Shown: positions 25,628 through 34,959, numbered from the stretch's first letter. The stretch: DNA of 64,000 nt from Cytobacillus gottheilii (GCF_001636345.1 NZ_KV440945.1:3677354-3741353); one strand, 5' to 3'. Notes: a model not told the origin generated them from the letters alone. A program made the numbers and translations.

Positions 25628-26634
25628 TTTTTCTCTCCTTTCCACTTCACAACAGTCGCTGCCCATGTATACCCAGTTCCCGCACTAACTGCTACAGCAA
25701 GATCACCAGGATTCAGTAGTCCTTTTTCCTGTGCAAAGTGAAGGCCAATGCATGGGTCAAGTGCTGACATATGGCCATGATGATTTAAGTAGATTGCTTT
25801 TTCTTCAGGAAGTTCAAGTGTTTGTAAAAGCTCTTTGAACATTGATCGTTTTGTATGCAATGGCATTAGGAGTTTAATATCTTGAGGAGTATAACCGCTT
25901 CTTTGAAGTGCCTTGCGAACAACATAATCAAAATTGGCGATAGACACTGGATCCAGTCTGTCTTTCATGGATTGCGGATCCTTCACATCAATATAATGGA
26001 GATTTTTTTCGACCGTTTCATGGCTGGCAAAATGCTTCGACCCTCCAGCAGGTGTTCTGACATCATCATGAAAGGATCCATCTGTCAGGATAGCACTCTG
26101 TAGGATTTCACTTTCGGCGGAATCCCTTGTTACGAGGGCTGCAGTGCCTCCGTCGGCAAAGTTGAACATAAAGCGCGAACGCGGGTTGTTATAGTCAACG
26201 ATCTGCGACTCCTTGCAGCCTCCAACAAGCAGTATATTTTGAATGGATCGATCCGAATTTATCATATCCTTTGCTACCTTCAAGGCAATCGGAAAACAAG
26301 AGCTGACATTCATGATTTCAAATGCATAAGCATTTTTCGCACCCAATTCATACTGTATTTTCGGCGCGCTAGACCAGACATAATAATCTTTATGTGGGCT
26401 GCCAAAATAGATCACCACGTCAATGGATAGTGGATCCATCCCTTCAAGCGCCTGTCTGCCTGCGGCAGCAGCTAGATCTGATGCATGCATGCTTTCATCT
26501 GCTACATGCTTTTGCACTAAACCAAACTTTTCGATTATCACCTTCTCAGGTATGCCCGTTTTTAAGGCTAAGTCTTCTGCCGTTTCTATGCCAGGCGGAA
26601 AAAAGACGCCTGTTGCTTTTATGCCGATTCCCAT
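25624..26634 (-). CDS. KAS III-like 3-oxoacyl-ACP synthase family enzyme
   Basis: A 336-residue thiolase-fold protein. Active-site candidates are the Cys in MNVSSCFPIA, the His in LMPLHTKRSM and the Asn/His in LNHHGHMSALDP, giving the Cys-His-Asn triad of FabH-type enzymes. IDVVIYFGSPHKDYYVWSS near the N-terminus departs from housekeeping FabH. Its place beside an acyl-CoA ligase and a MaoC hydratase, and not in a fatty acid synthesis operon, suggests acyl condensation or the reverse cleavage of a 3-oxoacyl-CoA. The start overlaps the MaoC stop by one base. Confidence 0.85.
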   Translation of the reverse strand: MGIGIKATGVFFPPGIETAEDLALKTGIPEKVIIEKFGLVQKHVADESMHASDLAAAAGRQALEGMDPLSIDVVIYFGSPHKDYYVWSSAPKIQYELGAKNAYAFEIMNVSSCFPIALKVAKDMINSDRSIQNILLVGGCKESQIVDYNNPRSRFMFNFADGGTAALVTRDSAESEILQSAILTDGSFHDDVRTPAGGSKHFASHETVEKNLHYIDVKDPQSMKDRLDPVSIANFDYVVRKALQRSGYTPQDIKLLMPLHTKRSMFKELLQTLELPEEKAIYLNHHGHMSALDPCIGLHFAQEKGLLNPGDLAVAVSAGTGYTWAATVVKWKGEKK

Positions 26635-27053
26635 TAGATTACTCCTCCATCCTCAGGAACCATCATCTTGGCGGTACCTGTCAAAACGATTGCCCCATCT
26701 TGATTAAAGCACTGTGTCAGCAGTGTCAGTATTCGTCTTTCCTCATCAATTTCTTGAACTGTTCCTTTCGCTGTAATCGTGTCACCTATAAAAACGGGCG
26801 CTTTAAACCGGATGTTCTGCTCGACATAAATGGCTCCTTTGCCTGGAAGATGAACACCCAAGAGCTGTGATAATAAGCTTGAAGTTAAAAGCCCGTGTGC
26901 AATACGCTGTTTAAATCTCGTTTTCTTTGCATATTCCGCGTCAATATGGATGGGATTAAAGTCACCGCTTACTCCTGCAAACAGAATAAAATCTGTTTCT
27001 GTAATCGTTTTGCTGCAAGATGCCTGCTGACCGATACTATAACTATTCATCAC
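26634..27053 (-). CDS. MaoC-like (R)-specific enoyl-CoA hydratase
   Basis: A 139-residue hot-dog-fold protein with the hydratase-2 motif: FAGVSGDFNPIHIDAEYAKK gives the Asp and His pair, and RIAHGLLTSSLLSQLLG follows. It adds or removes water at 2-enoyl-CoA or 2-enoyl-ACP. It sits between the acyl-CoA ligase and the KAS III-like gene with nearly no spacing. In a degradation route it would follow dehydrogenation, but no acyl-CoA dehydrogenase is present in the operon. Confidence 0.9.
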   Translation of the reverse strand: MMNSYSIGQQASCSKTITETDFILFAGVSGDFNPIHIDAEYAKKTRFKQRIAHGLLTSSLLSQLLGVHLPGKGAIYVEQNIRFKAPVFIGDTITAKGTVQEIDEERRILTLLTQCFNQDGAIVLTGTAKMMVPEDGGVI

Positions 27054-27054
27054 G

Positions 27055-28536
27055 TCACCTGCTTCCTAAGAGTCTTGTTTTTTGAATTTTTCCAGTAGCA
27101 TTCTTTGGCAGTTCTTTTAAAAAAGTAACTTTCTTTGGAATCTTATATTTTGCCAGATTTCCTTGGCAGTATTGAATCACTCCTTCTTCTGTTAAAGCGC
27201 TTTCATTTTCCTTTACAATAAATGCGGCAGGCACTTCCCCCCAAAGAGGATCGGCATTTCCAACAACTGCTACCTCAGCAATACCTTCCATTTGGCTGAT
27301 GACCTGCTCCACTTCGAGCGGATAAATGTTTTCTCCTCCAGAAATAATCATTTCTTTTTTCCTGCCAACAATGTACAGGAAACCTTCATCATCTGTTTTC
27401 GCTAAATCTCCTGTCAGCAGCCATCCATTTCTTAGTGCATCCTTTGTGGCATCATCCCTGTTCCAATATTCCTTCATAATATTTGGCCCTCTAACAGCCA
27501 GCTCGCCAACTGCCCCTTTTTCAGCTTCTTCCCCCTCAGAATCAATCAGCTTATATTCGGAAAACAACACGGGCTTGCCAATGGAACCTCTCTTTCTTGG
27601 TGCGTCTTCTTTCGAAAGCATAAATAGAGTAGGAGACGTTTCGGTCATCCCAAATCCCTGGCCGAACAAAAAGCCTCTATCAAAATAGCCATCTATTAAT
27701 TCACGCGGGCACGGTGCTCCCCCATTATAGAACCAGCGGACTTTACTCAAATCAGCGGTATTGAATGCTGGGCTCATAAGCAATGCCTGATGGATAGTTG
27801 GAACGCCCATCACCACTGTCACTCCATGCTGTTCAATCATCGACAGTGCTTTTTCAGGTTCAAATTTTCCTGGGATGACAATTGTTCCGCCTGAAAATAA
27901 GGATGGAAACGCAAACAGCCCGATTCCCCCAATATGAAACAGCGGAAGAAGTACAATGCAGCGATCCTCTGACGTTAAATCGATCGCAAGCTTGTTATTA
28001 ACGGCATTCCAAAACATATTGCTCTGTGTCAACACAGCCCCCTTTGGCTTGCCGGTTGTTCCTGAGGTGTAGCAGATAATGTATGGTGCCTCCTCATCAA
28101 TCGTTCCCTCAAAAGCAATGCTTGTTTGAGTCTCCTCGCATAAACCTTCCATGAATCCTAAACTTTCAAGTTCACTCTGCTCAACAAGGGATGCTGCAAA
28201 CTCCGCATTATCCTCTTCGGCAAAAAGGATCTTTGAACCGCTGTCATTGAGCTGGAAGATTAGTTCCTTCGCACTTAAGCGAATATTCAGCGGGACCGCC
28301 ACACATTCTGCCTTGGCAACGGCAAATAAAAGGACTATGTACTCCAGCCGATTGTGCGACAATATTGCGATGCGCTCCCCTTTTCTTCCCTGTAGTTTTT
28401 CATGGATCTTCTGGGCAGATGAATTGATCATCCTATCTAACTGTTTATAGGACACCTTTTCGTTATCTGTAATCACTGCTGTTCGATCTGGATGTGTGTA
28501 TGCCCATTTTTCAATCCAATAGGCAATCCCTTTCAT
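27055..28536 (-). CDS. acyl-CoA synthetase (AMP-forming)
   Basis: A 493-residue ANL-superfamily ligase. Visible core motifs are the P-loop YTSGTTGKPKGA, GFGMTETSP, WLLTGDLAKTD, GRKKEMIISGGENIYP and PKNATGKIQKTRL with the catalytic Lys. It activates a carboxylic acid to its CoA thioester in the cytosol. It is the first enzyme of the operon, 14 bases after the TetR gene and upstream of a Liv-type importer, so the importer substrate is probably the acid it activates. Chain length or aromatic preference cannot be read from sequence. Confidence 0.92.
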   Translation of the reverse strand: MKGIAYWIEKWAYTHPDRTAVITDNEKVSYKQLDRMINSSAQKIHEKLQGRKGERIAILSHNRLEYIVLLFAVAKAECVAVPLNIRLSAKELIFQLNDSGSKILFAEEDNAEFAASLVEQSELESLGFMEGLCEETQTSIAFEGTIDEEAPYIICYTSGTTGKPKGAVLTQSNMFWNAVNNKLAIDLTSEDRCIVLLPLFHIGGIGLFAFPSLFSGGTIVIPGKFEPEKALSMIEQHGVTVVMGVPTIHQALLMSPAFNTADLSKVRWFYNGGAPCPRELIDGYFDRGFLFGQGFGMTETSPTLFMLSKEDAPRKRGSIGKPVLFSEYKLIDSEGEEAEKGAVGELAVRGPNIMKEYWNRDDATKDALRNGWLLTGDLAKTDDEGFLYIVGRKKEMIISGGENIYPLEVEQVISQMEGIAEVAVVGNADPLWGEVPAAFIVKENESALTEEGVIQYCQGNLAKYKIPKKVTFLKELPKNATGKIQKTRLLGSR

Positions 28537-28550
28537 CGAACTCCCCCTCT

Positions 28551-29153
28551 TTACTTTTTTAACCCCTGAAAAATAAGCGTCATCGCAGCTTCAAATGCTT
28601 CTTCAGGAACCTCTTTCTTTTCCCAATACACCCATCTCATTCCCAAGAACTGGCCAATGGACATTAAACAATAGGCAACTGTGTCTTGATCCAGGTCCTT
28701 AAATTCTCCTGCTTCAATCCCTTGAGACAAGCTCTTTAAAAATCCATTAGCAAGCTTACCGTAATACCAGCGGAATAGCTCCTGATCCACCACAATAGCC
28801 TGCTGGACAATACTATACAAATTGGGATGATTTTTTACCCAGCTGAAGAAAGCAAAAAAGCCATTTCGCTGTGCTTCTTCAAAAGACGAGCTTTCTGCCA
28901 TTCCTTCTTTAATCGCTAGGCGCAAATCCCGGCTATAGCTCCGAATTAACTCATCATAAATATCTTTCTTTGAAGGAAAATAATTATAAAACGTTCCCTG
29001 TGCAACTTTGGCTTCCTGCGAAATATTAACAATGGAAGCCTCAAAATATCCCTTCTGCCCAAAAACCTCTTCAGCTGCTTTCAAAAGCTTCTCTCGAGTT
29101 TCGATTCCTCTTGGGGTTAATGCTTTTTCCTCAGACATACTATTAGTTGACAC
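28551..29153 (-). CDS. TetR/AcrR family regulator
   Basis: About 200 residues. The N-terminal HTH (TREKLLKAAEEVFGQKGYFEASIVNISQEAKVAQGTFYNYFPSK) is clear, followed by an all-helical ligand domain. It resembles the FadR-type regulators that answer to acyl-CoA. The GTG at 29153 is preferred (GAGGTGA close upstream) to the GTG at 29162. It heads the ten-gene operon and probably represses its own promoter until an acyl-CoA or related inducer appears. Confidence 0.9.
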   Translation of the reverse strand: MSTNSMSEEKALTPRGIETREKLLKAAEEVFGQKGYFEASIVNISQEAKVAQGTFYNYFPSKKDIYDELIRSYSRDLRLAIKEGMAESSSFEEAQRNGFFAFFSWVKNHPNLYSIVQQAIVVDQELFRWYYGKLANGFLKSLSQGIEAGEFKDLDQDTVAYCLMSIGQFLGMRWVYWEKKEVPEEAFEAAMTLIFQGLKK

Positions 29154-29173
29154 CTGAATCACCTCTCAACTTT

Positions 29174-29201
29174 ATTATAAATAACATTTAGATAATTGCA
29201 A
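29174..29201 (-). promoter_or_regulatory. sigma-A promoter of the TetR/acyl-CoA ligase/Liv operon
   Basis: On the minus strand TTGCAA (29201-29196) and a perfect TATAAT (29179-29174) are separated by 16 bases, about 20 bases before the TetR start. It is the only strong promoter noticed for the whole operon. Confidence 0.65.
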
Positions 29202-29365
29202 TAATTTTTTGATAATTTTGAATGTGTAAAACAAAAACGCCTGCTGACATTACTGTTAATAGACTTTTTTGAGCACACTTATCTCATACTCACAAACTTA
29301 ATCATTTTTTTGCTGGCTGATTAAGCACTTCACTTATTGTTTTTTCTTCAATAAAACCGCCAAAC

Positions 29366-31540
29366 ATAAAGTAGGGAAACCACTTACATGGCTTCCCCCT
29401 TATCAAACCGTACATGCCTTATTAAGGCATACGGCTTACCCATATGTTTATAATGTTATCAAGAGGATGCATTCCAGGCATTTTGCATCTTGCTTAGACG
29501 GTGTGAAGAATAATATTCTTCACCTTTTTCTTTTGCGCGTCTAATTCTATTCTTCACACGGTGTTTGGATTTCTTTGTTATGTCATCCATGTACTGTTCT
29601 TTCGTGTAACCATAAGCTTTGTTTAGATAAAGCCAGTAGGTGGGAATGAGGTTGATTTTTAGAAAGAATACATTATTCCATCTGCTTTGCATCTTCATTC
29701 CTTTCCTTTGAGAAGGATGCTTATGAATAAAAGCCACTCTCAGTCTTCTTCTTATATATCCATCTAGGGCTTCTAGAGTTCTCCGAACCCATCTCGTTTT
29801 ACAGTTACTTTTAAGACCCAGATCTGCATTCTCTTTAATCGCCGAAATAATAGTGACATAATAATTCACTTTTCCTCTTATGATGGGATTCACCCGTTTG
29901 ATCCATTCTTCCTTACTTAAAGTAAGGTTCTTTCTTGTCTTCTCTTTTATTTTAAGACGAAAGTCTTTAATGGATTCTGCTTTAGGTGTTACGTGAAAGA
30001 CAGGCTTTTTGTTGTTCTTTCCTTCTCTCCAGTGGTGGAAAGTGAAACCTAAGAAATCAAAGTTATCTTTTTGAAAGTCTACAACTTTTGTTTTCTCCTT
30101 GGCAATTTCTAATCCTAATTCTTTTAGCTCGTCTTTCGTTAAGGCGGCAGCCTTTTGTATGTCATCATTTGTTTTGGCGAAAAGAAGAAAATCATCTGCG
30201 TAACGAACAAAACGTATTCCATGCAGATCCCATATCCAATCCATTTCATTGAGATAGACATTCGCAAGGAGTGGTGATATTACTCCACCTTGCGGTGTTC
30301 CGTAATCCGAGTGTAGTCTTTTCCCTTCTTCCATATATCCTGCTTTAAGCCATTTCTCGACCAAATTCAAGGTTGTCCGGTCTGAAACATATTTCTTTAG
30401 CACTTTTATCAATTTCTCATGAGGGATATTGTCAAAGAATCCTTTGATATCACAGTCATATATGTGATTATATCCTTGTTCAATATTCCACAAGATGATC
30501 TGTAAGGCTCTTTTGACTCCTCGATTTGGACGATATCCCACTGACCAGCTATGGAAAAGTTGTTCTTCAAATTTAGGTTGAAGAACATTGACTACGCTTT
30601 GTTGCACAATACGGTCCTCTATTGTTGGGATTCCTAATGGACGCTTCTTTCCATTTTTCTTTGGAATATAGACTCTGCGAACAGGTTGAGGATGATATGT
30701 TTTTGATTTCAACTTTCCAAGAAGATTCATGATATTGTCATGCAGGTTTCGTTCATAACTTTCAATTGTTTCACCATCTATTCCGCCTGCACCCTTATTT
30801 GCTTTCACTTGCTCAAAGCTTTTCGTGAGTTTACGGTCGAATAGAAGTTGTCCATAAACACTGTGTAATTTAAATTTCCACTCTTGATTCATTGCGTATT
30901 CCTCGCCTTTCCTTGATGTACTTTCAAGCAGTTTTACCTCAGTAACTTCATTGTTGGCATTACATCTTGTTCATGGCTTGGAGCCATAGGTCGTTCCCCT
31001 TCCGTTCACTTAATGTTATGGTCATTAAGTTACTTCCGTACTATGAGAACGTCTGACTTCTCCACCCGTTCTTTGTCATTTCGGATTGCCCTTATAGACG
31101 AGAACCCAGCCTGTTTGGTAAGGTGGAGACCTCACGGGGTCATCGCATTTTCCTTCAGAACATACCCTGCACCATCACATGATAAGTCACATTTCCTTGT
31201 TCTGACTTCTAAAGGAAATGCCTCTTAGTGGGTTTCCTCACTTTTCGCAAAGTCACCAACTTATCCCGCCGCCGTGCTTCACACTTCTTGCATTAGGGTC
31301 TATTCTTTCACCTGCGGGTCTCTCGATTTTCCGCATCTCCTTCAGACAACACCTCACAATGTCGCCCTAGATTAGGTTTCCCGAGCTAGGTCAGTCTCCT
31401 CGGGTATGGATTTTCACCATCTGGAATTCTAATTTGGTTATCGTTGAACTAGTCGTTTCATCACGATGACGTCTCTATCCGATAAAAAAAAATTGAAGGG
31501 TACTGACTTAGTCAGCACCCAATGCAACTGCCCGTCGCAC
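29366..31540 (-). mobile_element. group II intron with RT ORF
   Basis: The minus strand begins at 31540 with GTGCGACGGGC, the usual group II 5' end. A 650-base ribozyme 5' part precedes an RT ORF. Then comes a domain V hairpin (AGCCGTATGCCTT/AAGGCATGTACGGTT near 29400-29436) and a domain VI hairpin (GGGGGAAGCCA... with bulged A). The 3' end is placed at the AT at 29366, by analogy. It lies directly after the U-tract of a terminator, the insertion habit of class IIC introns. The 5' exon is the tail of the response-regulator operon. Confidence 0.85.
29459..30892 (-). CDS. ltrA: group II intron reverse transcriptase/maturase
   Basis: A 477-residue intron-encoded protein. RT motifs are intact: KANKGAGGIDGETI (RT0/1), PKKNGKKRPLGIPTIEDRIVQQ, DCDIKGFFDNI, TPQGGVISPLLANVYL and the catalytic YADD. 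It is followed by the maturase (X) domain and a basic C-terminus with CKTRWVRRTLEALDGYIRRRLR. No HNH endonuclease domain is visible. It splices and mobilises the surrounding intron. It reads whole, so the element may still be active. Confidence 0.93.
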   Translation of the reverse strand: MNQEWKFKLHSVYGQLLFDRKLTKSFEQVKANKGAGGIDGETIESYERNLHDNIMNLLGKLKSKTYHPQPVRRVYIPKKNGKKRPLGIPTIEDRIVQQSVVNVLQPKFEEQLFHSWSVGYRPNRGVKRALQIILWNIEQGYNHIYDCDIKGFFDNIPHEKLIKVLKKYVSDRTTLNLVEKWLKAGYMEEGKRLHSDYGTPQGGVISPLLANVYLNEMDWIWDLHGIRFVRYADDFLLFAKTNDDIQKAAALTKDELKELGLEIAKEKTKVVDFQKDNFDFLGFTFHHWREGKNNKKPVFHVTPKAESIKDFRLKIKEKTRKNLTLSKEEWIKRVNPIIRGKVNYYVTIISAIKENADLGLKSNCKTRWVRRTLEALDGYIRRRLRVAFIHKHPSQRKGMKMQSRWNNVFFLKINLIPTYWLYLNKAYGYTKEQYMDDITKKSKHRVKNRIRRAKEKGEEYYSSHRLSKMQNAWNASS

Positions 31541-31566
31541 AAAAAGGCGCATCATTACGATGCACC
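31541..31566 (-). terminator. terminator of the two-component operon, intron target
   Basis: The stem GGTGCATC/GATGCGCC with a GTAAT loop is followed on the minus strand by TTTTT. The group II intron 5' end begins at the next base (31540). It would end the ABC/histidine kinase/response regulator operon. Confidence 0.85.
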
Positions 31567-31583
31567 CGCGCTTTGTTCCTATT

Positions 31584-32322
31584 TTACTTCTTCTCCCAAG
31601 CTCTCTGTAACCCGTTAAGAAAACGGCTGGATGAATAACAAACCTCCCCATTCACCATGGTAATTTCACGTGTTTTTTTATCGATAGCTGAAATATTTTC
31701 TATGTTGACGACAAAGGAATTGTGGCACCGATAAAACCTGTCATCGATCTCTTTTATCTCCTTTAGTTTCCCGTAAAATTCAACCTGCCTGGAATCTGTA
31801 TGCATAATGATTTTATGCAGTTTGGAGCTTGTTTCGAAGAATAATATATTGTCGTAATCCTCGCTTATAACCTTATCGCCATTTTTAATCTGAAATCTTT
31901 TTTTCGCCTCACCACTATTAGACAAGTGGCGTTCGTTCGCTGTCACGATACAATCAATGACACGCTGCTGTAAAATCCGTAAAATCATCTTTAATGATAT
32001 AGTCAAGTGCTTCCACTTTATATAAAAACGTCAAATACGTGAGTTCTGAATGTGTGGTAACAAAGACAATCGATCCTCTAGCATCGTATTTTCTGATTTC
32101 GGCTCCTAACACGATCCCGCTTTTTTCATGCTTTAAATCCACATCAAGAAAATATAAGCCAGTCACTCTGTTAGACTTTACATAATCTATGATTTCATCA
32201 GGATTATCGGTAGAAAGGGTGATTCTCATATCTAATTGTTCGATCATAATATAGTTTTTTATATAGTTTGTGATTTTTTCCTTTTGCTGTTGATCATCTT
32301 CACAAATAAAAATATCCACCAT
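31584..32322 (-). pseudogene. LytTR-type response regulator, frameshifted
   Basis: The receiver domain (MVDIFICEDDQQ with phospho-Asp in YFLDVDL) reads to about 31975 and then hits a stop. The LytTR DNA-binding domain (DNILFFETSSKLHKI, FYRCHNSFVVNIENI) continues in another frame from about 32006 to 31584. One extra A/T in the run at 31972-31975 explains the break; removing it gives a continuous AgrA/ComE-type protein. The ATG at 32322 has CGGAGGAG upstream. It would have been the partner of the kinase encoded just upstream. A sequencing error is the alternative reading. Confidence 0.8.
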
Positions 32323-32336
32323 ATGAACTCCTCCGT

Positions 32337-33614
32337 TCAATCAGCAATCTCTAATTCCTGAAAAAACATTTTCCCCTTTATTTTTGTCTCCAGTGTCACA
32401 TTTTCGCATTTAGAGACAATTTCCTTTAAATTGCTTAATCCTAACCCTCTGTTTTCCCCTTTGGTCGAGTATCCTTGCTGGAATACTTTATAAAGCTTTG
32501 GTATTTCTCCGCCAATCGTATTAGCGACCACAATGAGCAAGGCATTTTCTTTTTGAATAAAAGCAATATGTATACTGCTTCCGTCGAACTGTTCCGCTTC
32601 TTCTATCGCATTGTCGAGGATGATTCCCAAACAGCGGCACAATCGGATATAATCCATATTTATTTGATGTACTGGCTCCGTTGCCTCAAGGGCAATATCG
32701 ATCCCTAAGTCCTGTGCCTTAATCAGCTTTGAGACTAATGTCCCTTTCACTTCAGTCACTTTCACATTTTGTAAGGCACCAAGCTTATAATGATTTTTTT
32801 TAATCCCCTGGCCGGTGGGCATGACCTTTTCATTAAAATAGGTTTCTAACCCTTCCATATCTTTCGTTCTGATATACTCTGACATGGAAGATAAGATGTT
32901 TATATAATCATGCCGGAACTTTTGCAGCTCCCCATACATTTCTTCTAAATTCTCCGAGTACATCCGCAATTGCTTATACTCCTCCTGCTTATTTTTCACT
33001 TTCATTTCTTTAATCACCGAAAAAAGCAGAAGTCCCAATATCGTGATAAATAATGCAAAATAGGCTAAAAATATGAAGCTGTTAAACTGGACAATCTCAC
33101 TTGAGAAACCTGATCTATCGGATACTAGAATATTAATATAAAAGAATGATACCGTCAGAACAGTTAAACTCATCAAGAATAAAAAATAATGCTTAAAAAC
33201 AGGTACGAACTGCTTCAGTTTTCTAATCACCTTATGGGTGATGACACTGAGAATAACTGAAAATAAGAGAAAGAAAAGCAAATGCAAACCATAGTAGGAC
33301 AGTTGAGCATTTACCATTTCCACGGAAATATCAAACAGAAAGGAATTCGCTAAGAAGCATAAATGATCACTGATCACAAGAATGATCACAGCAAAAAAAG
33401 GTGCTGTTATAAAGAAAACAACAGAAAACGTAATCAATAAAATAAACGATGGAGTATACGTTTGGGCATAGCTCAAACCGCCCGCGAATGTATTCTCACC
33501 AACCAGGTGCCCCAAAAACACGTATGTGACCGGCGGAACCACAATGGAGAATATTAAATAAAACAGCTCCCTCGAAAACATAATTAAATCATATTTTAAC
33601 TGTGTGGCTAACAT
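32337..33614 (-). CDS. AgrC-like sensor kinase fused to an ABC-2 permease N-terminus
   Basis: A 425-residue chimera. Residues 1 to about 70 (LKYDLIMFSRELFYLIFSIV, GGLSYAQTYTPSFILLITF) look like the start of an ABC-2 type permease. From about 75 on it is a polytopic AgrC/ComD-type kinase with a membrane part to about 205, a dimerisation helix with the phospho-acceptor FRHDYINILSSM, and a GHKL ATPase domain (LGIILDNAIEEA as N box, STKGENRGLGLSNLKEI as G box). The join suggests a deletion of most of the permease and the true kinase start. It is translated with the frameshifted response regulator downstream. Confidence 0.75.
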   Translation of the reverse strand: MLATQLKYDLIMFSRELFYLIFSIVVPPVTYVFLGHLVGENTFAGGLSYAQTYTPSFILLITFSVVFFITAPFFAVIILVISDHLCFLANSFLFDISVEMVNAQLSYYGLHLLFFLLFSVILSVITHKVIRKLKQFVPVFKHYFLFLMSLTVLTVSFFYINILVSDRSGFSSEIVQFNSFIFLAYFALFITILGLLLFSVIKEMKVKNKQEEYKQLRMYSENLEEMYGELQKFRHDYINILSSMSEYIRTKDMEGLETYFNEKVMPTGQGIKKNHYKLGALQNVKVTEVKGTLVSKLIKAQDLGIDIALEATEPVHQINMDYIRLCRCLGIILDNAIEEAEQFDGSSIHIAFIQKENALLIVVANTIGGEIPKLYKVFQQGYSTKGENRGLGLSNLKEIVSKCENVTLETKIKGKMFFQELEIAD

Positions 33615-33626
33615 ACTGATCTCCTC

Positions 33627-34346
33627 CTATACCGGCACTTTAGAAAGGTAAAAGTCATTCATTGATTTGTACCCTAGTGACAAAATATTTTCTGTACTCT
33701 CAAACATTTCATTCTTTCCGTTTTCAATAAGCATCACTTTATCGCAATACATCTCAATTTCATCCATATAATGCGTCGTTAAAATCACAGTCCCGCCTCT
33801 GCTCTTGTTATAGTCAACAATATAGGACCACAGCACATTGCGCATATGAGGATCCAAACCAGTCGTTGGCTCATCCAAAATAATCAGCTTCGGCTCCGAC
33901 AAAAAAGCAATCGCCAAACTAACCTTCTGCTTCCATCCGCCAGACAACTTCTCAAAATAAGATTTCCGATGAGGCTCAAGTTTAAAATCAGCCATAATCT
34001 CCTCAATCTCTTTATTCGACTTATAATAAGCTTTAAACAGCTTCAACAGCTCTTCCACTTTTAATGACTTATAAAAATACGTAGGCTGCAGCACAACCGA
34101 AATATCTCTTCGGATTTCGCCCAGCTTATCCAGCGTGATCTTCTGCAAATTCTCATTAAAAAGCAAAACCTCACCCTGATCAAAATCCTTAATCGTCATT
34201 AAAATCTCAAGAAAAGTTGACTTGCCTGCACCATTTTTACCGATAACGCCAATAACCTCACCTTCGTTTGCTTCAAAATCCAGGCCTTTAAGTACCTGAT
34301 TTTTTCCGTAGGACTTTTTCAGGCCTTTTACACTTATGATTTTCAT
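33627..34346 (-). CDS. ABC transporter ATP-binding protein
   Basis: A 239-residue ATPase of the bacitracin/multidrug export type. It has Walker A GKNGAGKSTFLE, signature LSGGWKQKVSLAIAFL, Walker B LIILDEPTTGL and TTHYMDEIE. It lies 12 bases before the fusion gene that begins with a permease start. Its own permease gene has therefore been lost, and the ATPase is an orphan. It is intact by motif but probably without a partner here. Confidence 0.9.
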   Translation of the reverse strand: MKIISVKGLKKSYGKNQVLKGLDFEANEGEVIGVIGKNGAGKSTFLEILMTIKDFDQGEVLLFNENLQKITLDKLGEIRRDISVVLQPTYFYKSLKVEELLKLFKAYYKSNKEIEEIMADFKLEPHRKSYFEKLSGGWKQKVSLAIAFLSEPKLIILDEPTTGLDPHMRNVLWSYIVDYNKSRGGTVILTTHYMDEIEMYCDKVMLIENGKNEMFESTENILSLGYKSMNDFYLSKVPV

Positions 34347-34674
34347 TGTTTGACCTCCAATGCAGTTTCCTGCAGCTAGTTTGGGGGTATTCCCTCACAC
34401 TAACTCCTTTTTACACTGCTTTTATTGCTCATAGGGTAAGTATATCGGCTTCTTCATGAGAATAATGTGATTGTTCATAACTACTCTTTTTATTTACTTT
34501 GGTGTGCGGTTTGGAGTTGTGGGGATACAGTTGGGTATTCATAAGTGTGTGATTTCTTTGGAATTTTGTATCACATTAGAAAGAACCTATGAAAAATTTC
34601 TATACCTATCTAAAGAGAACTAAGTTGATATAAAGACCGAACTGGTTAGGTAACGGGGTCATAAAGATAAAAAC
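34347..34674. other. intergenic stretch before ABC ATPase
   Basis: About 330 bases that must hold the promoter of the leftward ABC/kinase locus. One ACAGTTGGG, partly like half of a LytTR-type binding repeat, is near 34525, but a second copy was not found. No gene recognised. Confidence 0.4.
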
Positions 34675-34706
34675 AAAACGCACAGTCAATTATGACTGTG
34701 CGTTTT
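34675..34706. terminator. strong hairpin terminator
   Basis: A 14-bp perfect stem (AAAACGCACAGTCA at 34675-34688 against 34693-34706) with a 4-base loop and T-runs on both strands. It ends the small membrane protein gene. Confidence 0.85.
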
Positions 34707-34752
34707 TACTAGCGCATTTCCGTTAGCTCATTATTTATCACGCTTTAAAACT

Positions 34753-34959
34753 TCAATCTTCTCTTTTTGTTGCAACATACTTCCATAAGTGGTATGTCCC
34801 CCAAAACAGCATTACGCTTAAAAACGGAAATAATAGTGCCAATATCGGCTTTCCTGTGAAATAACCCGAACTAAATATAGCAACTACTATATAAACAATT
34901 AAAAACGGAAGCAAAAGAATCCAATAACGTTTATCTTTAAAGGTTTGAAAACTAAACAT
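34753..34959 (-). CDS. small two-segment membrane protein, unknown
   Basis: About 68 residues with two hydrophobic segments (YWILLLPFLIVYIVVAIF and ILALLFPFLSVMLFWGTYHLW) and a basic C-terminus. The ATG at 34959 with GGGGG 5 bases upstream is preferred over the ATG at 34971. A strong terminator follows. I do not recognise a family; topology would place both ends on one side of the membrane. Confidence 0.6.
   Translation of the reverse strand: MFSFQTFKDKRYWILLLPFLIVYIVVAIFSSGYFTGKPILALLFPFLSVMLFWGTYHLWKYVATKRED

Noticed and set aside
34520-34540. ACAGTTGGG as an AgrA/LytTR binding repeat
   Set aside because: Only one half was found; these sites need two direct copies about one helical turn or two apart.
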